The notes: generated by a model from the letters alone, not told the origin. A DNA stretch of 64,000 bases from Reinekea thalattae (GCF_008041945.1 NZ_VKAD01000002.1:248001-312000); one strand, 5' to 3'. Counted from the first letter of the stretch, positions 35,641-42,305 are shown. A program made the numbers and translations.

Positions 35641-35664
35641 AAAGCCCCGCGTTAGCGAGGCTTT
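35641..35664 (-). terminator. Displaced terminator of tRNA-Phe
   Basis: Stem AAAGCC-CGC / GCG-GGCTTT with a GTTA loop; on the minus strand it ends in TTTTTT. It lies just beyond attL, where the 3' end of the original tRNA-Phe lay before integration. It is now about 10.3 kb from the intact tRNA. Confidence 0.7.
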
Positions 35665-35671
35665 GATGATA

Positions 35672-35720
35672 AAAGTGGTGCCCAGAGGCGGAATCGAACC
35701 ACCGACACGAGGATTTTCAA
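35672..35720. repeat. attL: 49-bp direct repeat (3' part of tRNA-Phe)
   Basis: Identical to 45931-45979. It corresponds to tRNA-Phe from the start of the anticodon loop to four bases past the CCA end. This copy is only a tRNA fragment; sequence diverges at 35721. Confidence 0.95.
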
Positions 35721-36042
35721 CCCCTTGCTAACCCCTTGTAAATAGCGGGTTCCTAATAAAATCAACGGTTTAGGGGTGGCTACAAAACCCCTTAAAGACC
35801 TAAAAAAGCCATGAGTGTGGTCAAAGTGTGGACATGATAGTATTTATGTAGCATCTAACATAGATGCCTATAAGTACCTACAAGAGCCTCTTATAGCCAA
35901 ATAGTCTAATTAAGAAGTAAATTAATGTGTACTTGCCCTTTATATATATCTAATATATTTATGTATATATAGGTTCATATTGGTATATATATGTACGAAT
36001 TTGTACCTATTGATACATGGGGATTAGGTAATAGGTGTGGTT
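35721..36042. other. Prophage left-end non-coding region
   Basis: About 320 AT-rich bases. Contains three AACCCCTT motifs (35719, 35731, about 35787), the 21-bp repeat shared with the right end, a hairpin GCATCT/AGATGC at 35851-35867 and long TATA runs near 35940-36000 that could carry the promoter of the following gene pair. No ORF seen. Confidence 0.6.
35815..35835. repeat. Candidate integrase arm site, left
   Basis: 21 bases that recur at 45856-45876 with one mismatch. Internally GTGTGGTC and GTGTGGAC are spaced 11 bases apart. Presence near both ends of the element, outside the core, is typical of arm-type integrase binding sites. Confidence 0.6.
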
Positions 36043-36195
36043 ATGCAATGTATTGTAGAAACATCAACAAAAAATAAGCCTACTTGTGCTTATGATAGGA
36101 AACGTATGGAAATTGCGCTAAAATCAGAAAAAAAGCGTCTTCCTAAAGGCCTTTCTATATCTCAAATGCGAGAGTTTATTTTAGCTAGCAAATAA
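36043..36195 (+). CDS. Small basic protein, candidate antitoxin
   Basis: A 50-residue lysine-rich protein (AYDRKRMEIALKSEKKRLPKG, then GLSISQMREFILASK) with a possible short C-terminal helix. It is 15 bases upstream of a 135-residue gene with which it likely forms an operon. Size, charge and order suit an antitoxin followed by a toxin, but I recognise no family. The frame is too short for statistical proof of coding; the pairing and AAGGAA site for the next gene support it modestly. Confidence 0.5.
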   Translation: MQCIVETSTKNKPTCAYDRKRMEIALKSEKKRLPKGLSISQMREFILASK

Positions 36196-36210
36196 GGAAT
36201 ATTCTGATTC

Positions 36211-36618
36211 ATGGATGATTTTGAGGTTCTATTCTCATCGAAATTTACTACTGAATTTGAATGTTTCCCAATTGACCAACAAGAAAAAATACTCTCTTTT
36301 GCTAAAACCTTCCAAGACAATGGCCTTTCTGATTTTAGTATTTATGAAGGAAAAGTTACACCTTCATGGAAGGGTGGCACCATATCCGATAAAAATTACC
36401 AATATGCGCTAGATAATGATCTCTGGCATTACCACGTTGGTATTCCTGAATATGAAAAAATTCACGATAAATATAAAACCTCAGACTGGTTATTACACTT
36501 TCAATGGCCTAATAGAGGTAATGAAATCTGCTTAGTCGACTTATACTCACATTATACTAGCGGTGGTGAGTTTTACCTGCCGCCAGAGACATATCTTGGT
36601 TACGTCGAAGAAGAATAG
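36211..36618 (+). CDS. Candidate RelE/YafO-like toxin, 135 aa
   Basis: Compact protein of 135 residues. Predicted helical N-terminus (FTTEFECFPIDQQEKILSFAKTF), then beta strands rich in aromatics: LWHYHVGIP, WLLHFQWPN and EICLVDLYSHYT. The order helix-helix-beta sheet, with strands carrying H and a final short strand, is reminiscent of RelE-superfamily RNase toxins such as YafO, but identity is not established. It is cargo-like: placed between attL and the integrase, oriented towards int, and convergent with it (the stops are 1 base apart). Confidence 0.45.
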   Translation: MDDFEVLFSSKFTTEFECFPIDQQEKILSFAKTFQDNGLSDFSIYEGKVTPSWKGGTISDKNYQYALDNDLWHYHVGIPEYEKIHDKYKTSDWLLHFQWPNRGNEICLVDLYSHYTSGGEFYLPPETYLGYVEEE

Positions 36619-36619
36619 C

Positions 36620-37576
36620 CTAGCTAAGCGGATTCAATTCTAGCACTTCACTCAAATGCTCAGGCGCTAAATGCGCATATCTCATGGTCATAGTTAGCGA
36701 GCTATGGCCTAAAACCCGTTGTAGAGTCAGTATATTGCCGCCGTTCATCATAAAATGTGATGCGAACGTGTGGCGCAATATGTGTGTGCTCTGGCCCTTT
36801 GGTAGTTGCCAGCCTAGCTTATCGATAGTGCGCTTAAAAGTATTAAGCCCGTCTACTATGGGTAGATTTTCTTTAATCATCGCCTCCAGGTCATTCGATA
36901 TTGGAATGCTGCGATTTTTGCCGCTCTTAGTAGCGCTAAAGTGTACTTTCCCTGCTCTAACCTTATTCGCATTCAGCGTAGATGCTTCGCCCCATCGGGC
37001 ACCGGTTGCCAAGCACACCCGGGCAATCACTTTTGCATGGCTGGTCGACTGGTCCAGTTCATCAAGTAAGGTTTTAACCCTGTCTGAATCCAAAAAGCCC
37101 AGTTCTGGTTCGTCAATTTTTAAGCTGCGGATACCGTCGATTGGGTTAGGGCCGTGGTATTCACCAAGGCGCTTTAACTCGTTAAACATGCCGCGTAAGT
37201 AGGCTTGGTCGTGGTTGACCGTGTTGGCGGTGACCGTTTTTAGCCGTTCAGTACGGAAGTTGGCAAAGTCTTTTTGCGTGAATTGGTCGGCGCGTGGGTT
37301 GCCCATAATCTCGATAAGGTATTCAAGCTTGCTTAAGCGCTGAGCACCGCTTTTTAGTTGCTGGCCGTGCTGCTCGTACCACAGTTGCGCCAAATCACTT
37401 AACCGGCGTTTGTCGGTTTTGGTTTCCCATGGTTCTGGGTTGCTGTGATTCTCGCGAATATAGCGCTCGTATACTGTCGCCTCTGCCCGTGTGGCAAAGG
37501 TTTTACGGAATCTGCGCCCATTGCGGCCTGCTGGTCGCACGTCAACGGAATAGCCCTTGTCTGTCTTTTTGATCAT
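36620..37576 (-). CDS. int: Tyrosine recombinase/phage integrase
   Basis: Site-specific recombinase of 318 residues that integrates and excises the prophage at tRNA-Phe. The catalytic set is complete: R194 in TGARWGEA, K217 or K220 in TKSGKNR, H265 and R268 in HILRHTFASHF, H291 in LGHSS, and nucleophile Y300 in MRYAHL. N-terminal residues (YSVDVRPAGRNGRRFRKTF) form an arm-binding AP2-like domain, and about 55-140 is the SAM-like core-binding domain. Start ATG has AGAGGT upstream. A consensus LexA box lies 27 bases upstream of the start, implying SOS control. Confidence 0.95.
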   Translation of the reverse strand: MIKKTDKGYSVDVRPAGRNGRRFRKTFATRAEATVYERYIRENHSNPEPWETKTDKRRLSDLAQLWYEQHGQQLKSGAQRLSKLEYLIEIMGNPRADQFTQKDFANFRTERLKTVTANTVNHDQAYLRGMFNELKRLGEYHGPNPIDGIRSLKIDEPELGFLDSDRVKTLLDELDQSTSHAKVIARVCLATGARWGEASTLNANKVRAGKVHFSATKSGKNRSIPISNDLEAMIKENLPIVDGLNTFKRTIDKLGWQLPKGQSTHILRHTFASHFMMNGGNILTLQRVLGHSSLTMTMRYAHLAPEHLSEVLELNPLS

Positions 37577-37602
37577 ATAAACCTCTTGATCTGCACTGAA
37601 AA

Positions 37603-37622
37603 TACTGGTTATCTATACAGTA
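37603..37622. promoter_or_regulatory. LexA (SOS) box upstream of int
   Basis: TACTG, ten bases, CAGTA: the 20-base LexA operator in full consensus at both ends (CTG-N10-CAG). It sits within a larger imperfect inverted repeat, 37595-37607 with 37618-37630 (one mismatch). It could control leftward int and a rightward transcript that enters the repressor gene in antisense. Confidence 0.85.
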
Positions 37623-37646
37623 TATTCAGTCGTGAGACTTAGAGAA

Positions 37647-37790
37647 ATGGATTATTTAGAGATCATCAAAACGCTATCACCAGAACAGCAACAGCGGCTT
37701 ATTTGTCGTCTTCGCTTTGTACTTCGCGCAAAATCTGTAGAAGTTCAGCCTCGCGCCCTTCCTGCTTCATCTTGCCAATCAGAATCATAA
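37647..37790 (+). CDS. Small ORF downstream of LexA box, candidate SOS-induced regulator
   Basis: A 47-codon frame starting with ATG 25 bases after the LexA box. Its first half (LEIIKTLSPEQQQRLICRLR) reads like an amphipathic helix; the second half is antisense to the 3' end of the repressor gene. Location parallels the LexA-controlled antirepressor Tum of phage 186, though I see no sequence likeness. The coding status is uncertain. Confidence 0.3.
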   Translation: MDYLEIIKTLSPEQQQRLICRLRFVLRAKSVEVQPRALPASSCQSES

Positions 37791-38016
37791 GCTCGGATTC
37801 TTCGGCATTAAGGTCGTTGACCTCCATGAGCAACTCACGCCATGGCGCAAGCTGGGGAATAGCGGCTATTTGTTTGATTTTGTCGATTTTTGGCGCCTTT
37901 CTACCTTGGTTGTAGTCTTTTAGTTGGCTGTAGTTGATACCGCTTAACTCACTGATTTTCTTAAGACTTATTCCAGATTCCGCACAAACCACTTTTAATT
38001 TTTCTTTGAATTCCAT
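37699..38016 (-). CDS. XRE-family phage repressor (cI/C-like)
   Basis: Protein of 105 residues with an N-terminal helix-turn-helix (LKVVCAESGISLKKISELSG, then INYSQLKDYNQGRKAPKIDKIKQIA) and a short helical C-terminus (EESELMILIGKMKQEGREAELLQILREVQ) that probably dimerises. There is no S24 LexA-like peptidase domain, so RecA-stimulated self-cleavage is not expected. Divergent from the Cox-like gene across a 104-base region full of GGACGCC-type repeats, its likely operators. Confidence 0.85.
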   Translation of the reverse strand: MEFKEKLKVVCAESGISLKKISELSGINYSQLKDYNQGRKAPKIDKIKQIAAIPQLAPWRELLMEVNDLNAEESELMILIGKMKQEGREAELLQILREVQSEDDK

Positions 38017-38024
38017 AAAAAACC

Positions 38025-38084
38025 TTGACGGACGCCCTAGGACGCCTGTATTGTTTTTGCCGAGGCGTCTTAGGACGTCCTAAG
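38025..38084. promoter_or_regulatory. Prophage rightward promoter with repressor operators
   Basis: Plus-strand promoter TTGACG (38025-38030), 16-base spacer, TGTATT (38047-38052). Over it lie GGACGCC at 38030 and again at 38040 (one helical turn apart), an inverted GGCGTC at 38064-38069, and a perfect 16-bp palindrome CTTAGGACGTCCTAAG at 38069-38084. The repeats suggest cooperative binding by the repressor and perhaps the Cox-like protein. Confidence 0.7.
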
Positions 38085-38120
38085 CCTGCAAATGTCTACT
38101 AAGTCGCTGAGGTTACCACA

Positions 38121-38330
38121 ATGCAAATGAACAATAACCTAACGGTGCATATCGATGCGCCCTATATCTCACTAGATGAATACGCAAAACGCACCGGTCA
38201 AACCCGTGAAGCTGTAACAAAACAGTGTCAGCGCGGCAAGTTGCCGATTAAACCACGCGAAAACCGAAACACGCCGTACATGATCAATAACGCCTTGCTA
38301 ATTAAGCAAGCGCTGAGCGCGGAGTATTAG
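38121..38330 (+). CDS. Cox-like phage regulatory/excisionase protein
   Basis: Small 69-residue DNA-binding protein. The segment YISLDEYAKRTGQTREAVTKQC, then RGKLPIKPR and a C-terminal NALLIKQAL, follows the winged-helix pattern of the P2 Cox family (repressor of the lysogenic promoter and excisionase). First gene of the rightward prophage transcript, opposite the repressor. It would help choose the lytic path and direct integrase to excise. Confidence 0.75.
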   Translation: MQMNNNLTVHIDAPYISLDEYAKRTGQTREAVTKQCQRGKLPIKPRENRNTPYMINNALLIKQALSAEY

Positions 38331-38332
38331 CC

Positions 38333-38566
38333 GTGGGTGATCAATTATCGTTGCTGAAAAAATATGTTGAGCAGTTCATTAGTGATCAGCAGGTTGTCAT
38401 TGATGGATTTGATTACTGGTTATTTATTTCAGCGGAAGATAAAGCGCGTTTAGAGCTTGAAAAGGCACGCCTTTCTGCTTTCAAGAGTGTTTTTGAAATG
38501 ATTGAACGCCTTGAAGAAGGTCAAGGTCTTTTTGACATGTATATATTCCGTGAATTAGGTATTTAG
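38333..38566 (+). CDS. Hypothetical early prophage protein, 77 aa
   Basis: GTG-start frame 2 bases after the cox-like stop. Acidic, helical protein (EDKARLELEKARLSAFKSVFEMIERLEEGQGL) with a hydrophobic middle (VVIDGFDYWLFIS). No family recognised. Tight spacing to both neighbours supports that it is real. Confidence 0.65.
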   Translation: MGDQLSLLKKYVEQFISDQQVVIDGFDYWLFISAEDKARLELEKARLSAFKSVFEMIERLEEGQGLFDMYIFRELGI

Positions 38567-38568
38567 TC

Positions 38569-38796
38569 ATGTATGGAATCTATGTTGCTGAGCTGCGTTG
38601 CCCGTGCTGCAGTGAGGTTTTTAAAGCTCGTGTAAACGAAAAGCCGTGGATTAATGAATGCTTAAAGTGTGAGTCGCATATTTTTGTTGAGCCTAAATTG
38701 TTGGGCAAGCCGAACAATCTAAAACTCACGTTTAACTTAACGCTGTTGCCAGGGCGAAAAGAGCAACAGCCGCAACCGCTTAAGGTGGTTGGTTAA
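38569..38796 (+). CDS. Zinc-ribbon protein, 75 aa
   Basis: Contains paired CxxC motifs (RCPCCSEVF and NECLKCESH), forming a probable zinc ribbon at residues 9-40, then a beta-rich tail with a polar QQPQPLK end. PM2 has a small zinc-finger transcription factor (P14), so a role in late-gene control is possible but unproven. Its stop overlaps the next start by 1 base (TAATG). Confidence 0.7.
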   Translation: MYGIYVAELRCPCCSEVFKARVNEKPWINECLKCESHIFVEPKLLGKPNNLKLTFNLTLLPGRKEQQPQPLKVVG

Positions 38797-39017
38797 TGAA
38801 AGCTGCTTACATAATTGTATTAAACAAAGGTAGCTGGTCACGGCCTCGGTTATTTTCGCGGTTTGATCGTTTCGGGTCGGTTGTTAAAACTGATTTTTTA
38901 AAAAATGCTTATATTTGCCACGATTCTGATGAAGTCGAGCAGATGGCTGAAGCATTGGGTACTGCTCTGACTCGATCTATCGATATTACAATTCATAAGT
39001 TGCGTTTTAAGTTATGA
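38796..39017 (+). CDS. Hypothetical prophage protein, 73 aa
   Basis: Basic protein with an N-terminal beta strand (AAYIIVLNKGSW) and SRPRLFSRFDRFG segment. No family recognised. Overlaps the previous gene by 1 base, and its stop overlaps a 14-codon frame (ATGA) that leads into the rep start. Confidence 0.65.
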   Translation: MKAAYIIVLNKGSWSRPRLFSRFDRFGSVVKTDFLKNAYICHDSDEVEQMAEALGTALTRSIDITIHKLRFKL

Positions 39018-39058
39018 GTTTCCCGCAACTAAAAAAAATCGGTTTGCCTGATGAATAG
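39014..39058 (+). CDS. 14-codon coupling mini-ORF before rep
   Basis: ATG at 39014 overlaps the preceding stop (ATGA) and the frame ends with TAG at 39056-39058, eight bases inside rep (ATGAATAG). It bridges the otherwise uncoupled 33-base gap before rep, which has no strong ribosome site, so translation may be handed on by reinitiation. Confidence 0.35.
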   Translation: MSFPQLKKIGLPDE

Positions 39059-40805
39059 ACTACCACCTGAATTAAAAGAATTTATGGCCGCACAAGATGC
39101 GGTTTTTTTGGTTCCGCGAAGCGGAATGACTGGCGTGAGCGAAGCGAATGCCCATAGGCTAGTCAAGGCGTCGAAATCTGCGACACGGGAAAACAGTGCA
39201 GATTTAGCGGCTGAGCTGGAGATTGAACGCCAGCGATTAGAATCCATTAACCAGCGGCATTTTGTCGCCGTTGGTGGCCTTGAAAATAAAAACAGAATGT
39301 TAGCTAAGGCCAGAGAATACCAGCAGCAAGCGAAGGCCTGTGAGTTAAGCCCGTTAGAAAAATCATTTCAGGTTGCAGAACGCGAAGCAGAGCAATTCTA
39401 CAGCCGTCATGCTGCTGGCTTTGGCAGCTATAAAAAACCTATCGGTAAGCCATTAACAGAAGCAGAAATTCAAAACAGGGTTGACGCAAACAATAAATTC
39501 CAATGCTCGTTGACTGAAAACGAACGGGGTCCAGGTCGTTATGCAATTTTAGAAAAACGATGGTGGTCTGGTGAGTTCAGAATTAGAACTCAAGCCGACA
39601 AATTGGCCTCGATGCCGGTGCCTGATAATTCAGGTGAGCGAATCAGTAAAACACTATCTATGCGTGGTGCTCGCGCAATCGCTGATTCATGCGAGTTTAT
39701 GGCGGCAAAACATGGCGGTTATAAAACCTTTTTAACCCTGACTTTTTCAGACGAAGCACGGGAACGGGTGGCTTCTGGTGAAGTTACGATTCAAAAGGAA
39801 GTTAAACGCTTTTTTGATGGTTTAAACCGTGTATTTAAGCGCGGCTTTCAGTACACCAACGATAAAGGCGAGCTTGTCAAAGTTGACCCTGTTGACTATC
39901 TACCTAAAGACTGGGGCGATAAAACCTTACCTTACTGCTGGGTTGTTGAAATACCCAAAAACAGCGACGGCGAAGACAACCCGCATTTGCATGTTCTTTT
40001 AGGTTGGCGTGTTGCCTACAGGCACTTTGACGCTTGGGCTAAACGTGTAGAAAAACTCTGGGGCCAAGGCTTTGCACACTTAGAAAAAATCAAAGAAGCG
40101 GAACACGCAGGCGCTTACATGGCAAAAGCGGCGGGTTACCTGAGTAAAGCGCAAGGCGCGGATGATCAAGGCGAAGTGCGGGGTAACCGCTATTGGATAT
40201 CAAAGCCAAGCCGTGCCGATGGCTGGGAATGTATTAGCCGTAATCAAGCCGGTGAAATGGGCGGTTTGATTCGTGACGTATATCGGTTTATGCAATTCAA
40301 GTATGGCCATGTTTTTAAAAAGCGCGCTGAGCTAAGCAAAGAGGCTGCGGAGCTTCGCAAAGCTGCCAAGAATGGCGAAGCGATACCAGAAAAGAAACGG
40401 CAATCTGTCGGTAAAGCGTTAACGCAATGTCGGCAATTCATAAAAGAACTACCAGCCAGAGCGACTAAGTACAGCCTTATTTTAAAAGGTGAGCATAACT
40501 TAGGCGCCTTTCTAAATTGGGCTGCTCGCCCATACGACAAAAACCACGTACCAAAGCGACTGCATAAAGATGGTGAATTAAAAGCCTACTGGCTGCCTGT
40601 CGCTTTTGGCAAACGTCGGGGCTGGCGTTGTGACAATGCGCCAGAATCGATTTATTACCACACACTAAAACAGGAACGAAAACACAATGAAAAACGAATT
40701 AGCCGAACTAAAAACGGGCATGGAGTCAATGAAGGCGGAATTAAATCCGTTCTCAAAAGCGAAGCACGCAGAGCAGCTTATGCAGCAGCTCTTGGTGCTT
40801 GTTGA
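39051..40805 (+). CDS. Rolling-circle replication initiator (HUH endonuclease)
   Basis: Protein of 584 residues that nicks the replication origin and stays linked to the 5' end. Motif I is FLTLTFSDE (about 227-235), motif II HLHVLLGW with metal-binding H312 and H314, motif III YMAKAAGYLSK with Y356, K359 and Y363. Order and spacing fit the phiX174 gpA / P2 A / PM2 P12 superfamily. A coiled, charged N-terminal region (about 50-120) precedes the nuclease, and a basic C-terminal domain follows. Its 3' end overlaps a small ORF in another frame. The origin itself is not identified. Confidence 0.85.
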   Translation: MNRLPPELKEFMAAQDAVFLVPRSGMTGVSEANAHRLVKASKSATRENSADLAAELEIERQRLESINQRHFVAVGGLENKNRMLAKAREYQQQAKACELSPLEKSFQVAEREAEQFYSRHAAGFGSYKKPIGKPLTEAEIQNRVDANNKFQCSLTENERGPGRYAILEKRWWSGEFRIRTQADKLASMPVPDNSGERISKTLSMRGARAIADSCEFMAAKHGGYKTFLTLTFSDEARERVASGEVTIQKEVKRFFDGLNRVFKRGFQYTNDKGELVKVDPVDYLPKDWGDKTLPYCWVVEIPKNSDGEDNPHLHVLLGWRVAYRHFDAWAKRVEKLWGQGFAHLEKIKEAEHAGAYMAKAAGYLSKAQGADDQGEVRGNRYWISKPSRADGWECISRNQAGEMGGLIRDVYRFMQFKYGHVFKKRAELSKEAAELRKAAKNGEAIPEKKRQSVGKALTQCRQFIKELPARATKYSLILKGEHNLGAFLNWAARPYDKNHVPKRLHKDGELKAYWLPVAFGKRRGWRCDNAPESIYYHTLKQERKHNEKRISRTKNGHGVNEGGIKSVLKSEARRAAYAAALGAC

Positions 40806-40851
40806 AATGATTGTTGATCAGCTGGAGGTGGAACATGGACAAACGAGTTAA
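40687..40851 (+). CDS. Small overlapping helical protein, 54 aa
   Basis: ATG-initiated frame that overlaps the last 119 bases of rep and the first 17 of the next gene. The product is strongly helical and amphipathic (KNELAELKTGMESMKAELN, then AEQLMQQLLVLVEMIVDQLE), the sort of sequence unlikely by chance in an alternative frame. No family recognised. It may be a coiled-coil partner of the replication or packaging proteins. Confidence 0.55.
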   Translation: MKNELAELKTGMESMKAELNPFSKAKHAEQLMQQLLVLVEMIVDQLEVEHGQTS

Positions 40852-41116
40852 ATGCCCTGCCTGCGGCGGGGTTGCTTTTGTTCGGGCCAATAAGGTGGGG
40901 GATTCTTTTTTAACTTGCCCCCGCTGCGGCCCTTGGAATGGTCGCGGTGCGGCTTATCGTAACTGGTGTGATTCGCTGCCGGCATTACCAGAATTAAGCA
41001 AGCCTGAACCTGAGCCGGTGCCAGGTATCGAGCCAGAAAAAATGCCCGCGGCGAATGACGAACAATTACCCGTCGAAAAACAGGACGATTGGCTTAACGA
41101 ATGGGGTAGCGCATGA
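40835..41116 (+). CDS. Zinc-ribbon protein, 93 aa
   Basis: Starts at the ATG preceded by GGAGGTGG (40823-40830). Two CxxC knuckles, KCPACGG and TCPRCGP, form a zinc ribbon at residues 6-30, followed by a P/E-rich low-complexity linker (LSKPEPEPVPGIEPEK) and an acidic end. Could be a transcription factor or a nucleic-acid-binding adaptor, compare PM2 P14. Overlaps the next gene by 4 bases (ATGA). Confidence 0.75.
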   Translation: MDKRVKCPACGGVAFVRANKVGDSFLTCPRCGPWNGRGAAYRNWCDSLPALPELSKPEPEPVPGIEPEKMPAANDEQLPVEKQDDWLNEWGSA

Positions 41117-41553
41117 ATACTGCAGAAAATTTAGAGCAATTCGGAAACGTTCAAGTGCTTGATGCTATGCAGGCCGATGCCGCGAACGATAGCGATGCCG
41201 CTGCGGATGCTTACGACGAATTAAACCAACGTGAAAAAAACGGCGGCGGGCCATTGCCGTTTGACCCTGTTATCGCTGAATTATCAACAAAATTCAGTGG
41301 TATAGGCTTTGGTATTGCAGCGAACAAGCGCGGCCCACATTGGGCGTTAAACGATGACGATTCGCGTCAATTAGGCGTTGCAATCGCTCAAGTCATTTAT
41401 AAATACATGCCTGATATGGAAAACCTTGGCCCTGTGGGCAACCTGACAGTTGTATCAGCAATGATTGTCGGGCCGCGCTTTATGCTCGATGCCATGCAAG
41501 CAAAAGAGCAGAAAAAAGAGCAGGAGGAAAAGCAAAGTGAATCAGCGCATTAA
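41113..41553 (+). CDS. Hypothetical protein preceding the packaging ATPase, 146 aa
   Basis: Acidic N-terminus (ANDSDAAADAYDELNQREKNGGG), then a central domain ending in a hydrophobic segment (LTVVSAMIVGPRFML) and a K/E/Q tail. The end overlaps the GTG start of the ATPase by 17 bases, and the K/E/Q tail codes for the ribosome site AGGAGG of that gene. Possibly membrane-associated or an ATPase partner; no family recognised. Confidence 0.65.
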   Translation: MNTAENLEQFGNVQVLDAMQADAANDSDAAADAYDELNQREKNGGGPLPFDPVIAELSTKFSGIGFGIAANKRGPHWALNDDDSRQLGVAIAQVIYKYMPDMENLGPVGNLTVVSAMIVGPRFMLDAMQAKEQKKEQEEKQSESAH

Positions 41554-42166
41554 TGATAATTTAGAAGCCGATATCAAAGCATTTTTTGGTGCAACCGGTT
41601 CCGGTAAAACTTACTCGATGCTGAAATCAATACCAACTAGCGCCCGTTGCTTGTCGTTTGATCCGGCGGGTTCTGTTACAGGTTCCGGTACGGGTTTTGT
41701 AGGTACGGCCAGCCGTACGGAATACATGCAAATGACGCGGCGCGGCGGGAATGTACGGGCGTGTTTTCAAGCAGCTGGTAAAGAAAATTTCGACTGGTGG
41801 TGTAAATGGGTGTTCGCACTGGCTGATGCGCGACGGATTGCTTATGTACAGGTGGACGAGCTCAGCGCGGTAACGTCATCGAGTAAAGCGCCTGAGGGCT
41901 GGAATAATATTTTAAACCTTGGCCGTAAGTACGGTTTAAAAGTTCGAGCAGGTGCGCAACGTCCACAAGAGATAGATAAAACGTTAATCGGCAACCAAAA
42001 CGGCATTTGGATTGGGCACCAAGCACGGCGCGGCGATGCGGAATACCTCGCACGGGAAACCGATATTCCAGTTGCTGAAATTCTGGCACTGCGGAAAAAC
42101 CCGCACTTTGATCACATCATGTATGAGGGTCGAGACAATTACAAAATATTCCAAAAAGCCGCGTAA
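41537..42166 (+). CDS. Viral P-loop ATPase, probable genome-packaging (FtsK/HerA, PM2 P9-like)
   Basis: Protein of 209 residues when started at the GTG preceded by AGGAGG. Walker A GATGSGKT at residues 18-25 and Walker B AYVQVDELS in mid-protein, followed by GAQRPQEIDKTLIGNQ with the Q/R element seen in FtsK/HerA-type viral ATPases. Length and lack of other domains match the small packaging ATPases of tailless membrane-containing phages (PRD1 P9, PM2 P9). The Zot proteins of filamentous phages are longer and carry a membrane anchor, which I do not see. A terminator overlaps its stop. Confidence 0.75.
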   Translation: MNQRINDNLEADIKAFFGATGSGKTYSMLKSIPTSARCLSFDPAGSVTGSGTGFVGTASRTEYMQMTRRGGNVRACFQAAGKENFDWWCKWVFALADARRIAYVQVDELSAVTSSSKAPEGWNNILNLGRKYGLKVRAGAQRPQEIDKTLIGNQNGIWIGHQARRGDAEYLARETDIPVAEILALRKNPHFDHIMYEGRDNYKIFQKAA

Positions 42167-42178
42167 AGCGGTTTTTTT
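42153..42178 (+). terminator. Terminator between early and structural prophage genes
   Basis: CCGC / GCGG stem extended by A-T pairs, GTAAA loop, followed by seven T. The ATPase stop codon lies in the loop. It would separate the replication/packaging transcript from the capsid transcript. Confidence 0.8.
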
Positions 42179-42201
42179 ATGCCCTAAATTCGCTGTTTTC
42201 C

Positions 42202-42217
42202 GTACGTACGTACGTAC
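42202..42217. promoter_or_regulatory. (GTAC)4 palindrome upstream of capsid genes
   Basis: Perfect 16-bp palindrome made of four GTAC units, in the 139-base gap between the ATPase terminator and the first structural gene. A candidate operator for a late activator, or an origin hairpin. Function is inferred from position only. Confidence 0.5.
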
Positions 42218-42305
42218 AGCAATCCGATGGCGCGGCGGGAATTTCTCTGGTTTTCTATTAATCGAATTTTCAAACAAATTATTTTTAAACAGGTGGGAAA
42301 AAAAG

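Noticed and set aside
35672..35720. A second tRNA-Phe gene at the left prophage end
   Set aside because: Only the 3' part from the anticodon loop onward is present; the 5' half is absent, so it is an att fragment.
40244..40665. Minus-strand frames over the 3' half of rep
   Set aside because: Antisense to conserved rep sequence, with no ribosome sites and no recognisable domains.
41537..42166. Zot/gpI-like protein of a filamentous (inovirus) phage
   Set aside because: The P-loop protein is short and has no visible membrane anchor. The element also encodes a large beta-rich coat protein and a lysin/holin pair, neither of which fits a filamentous phage.
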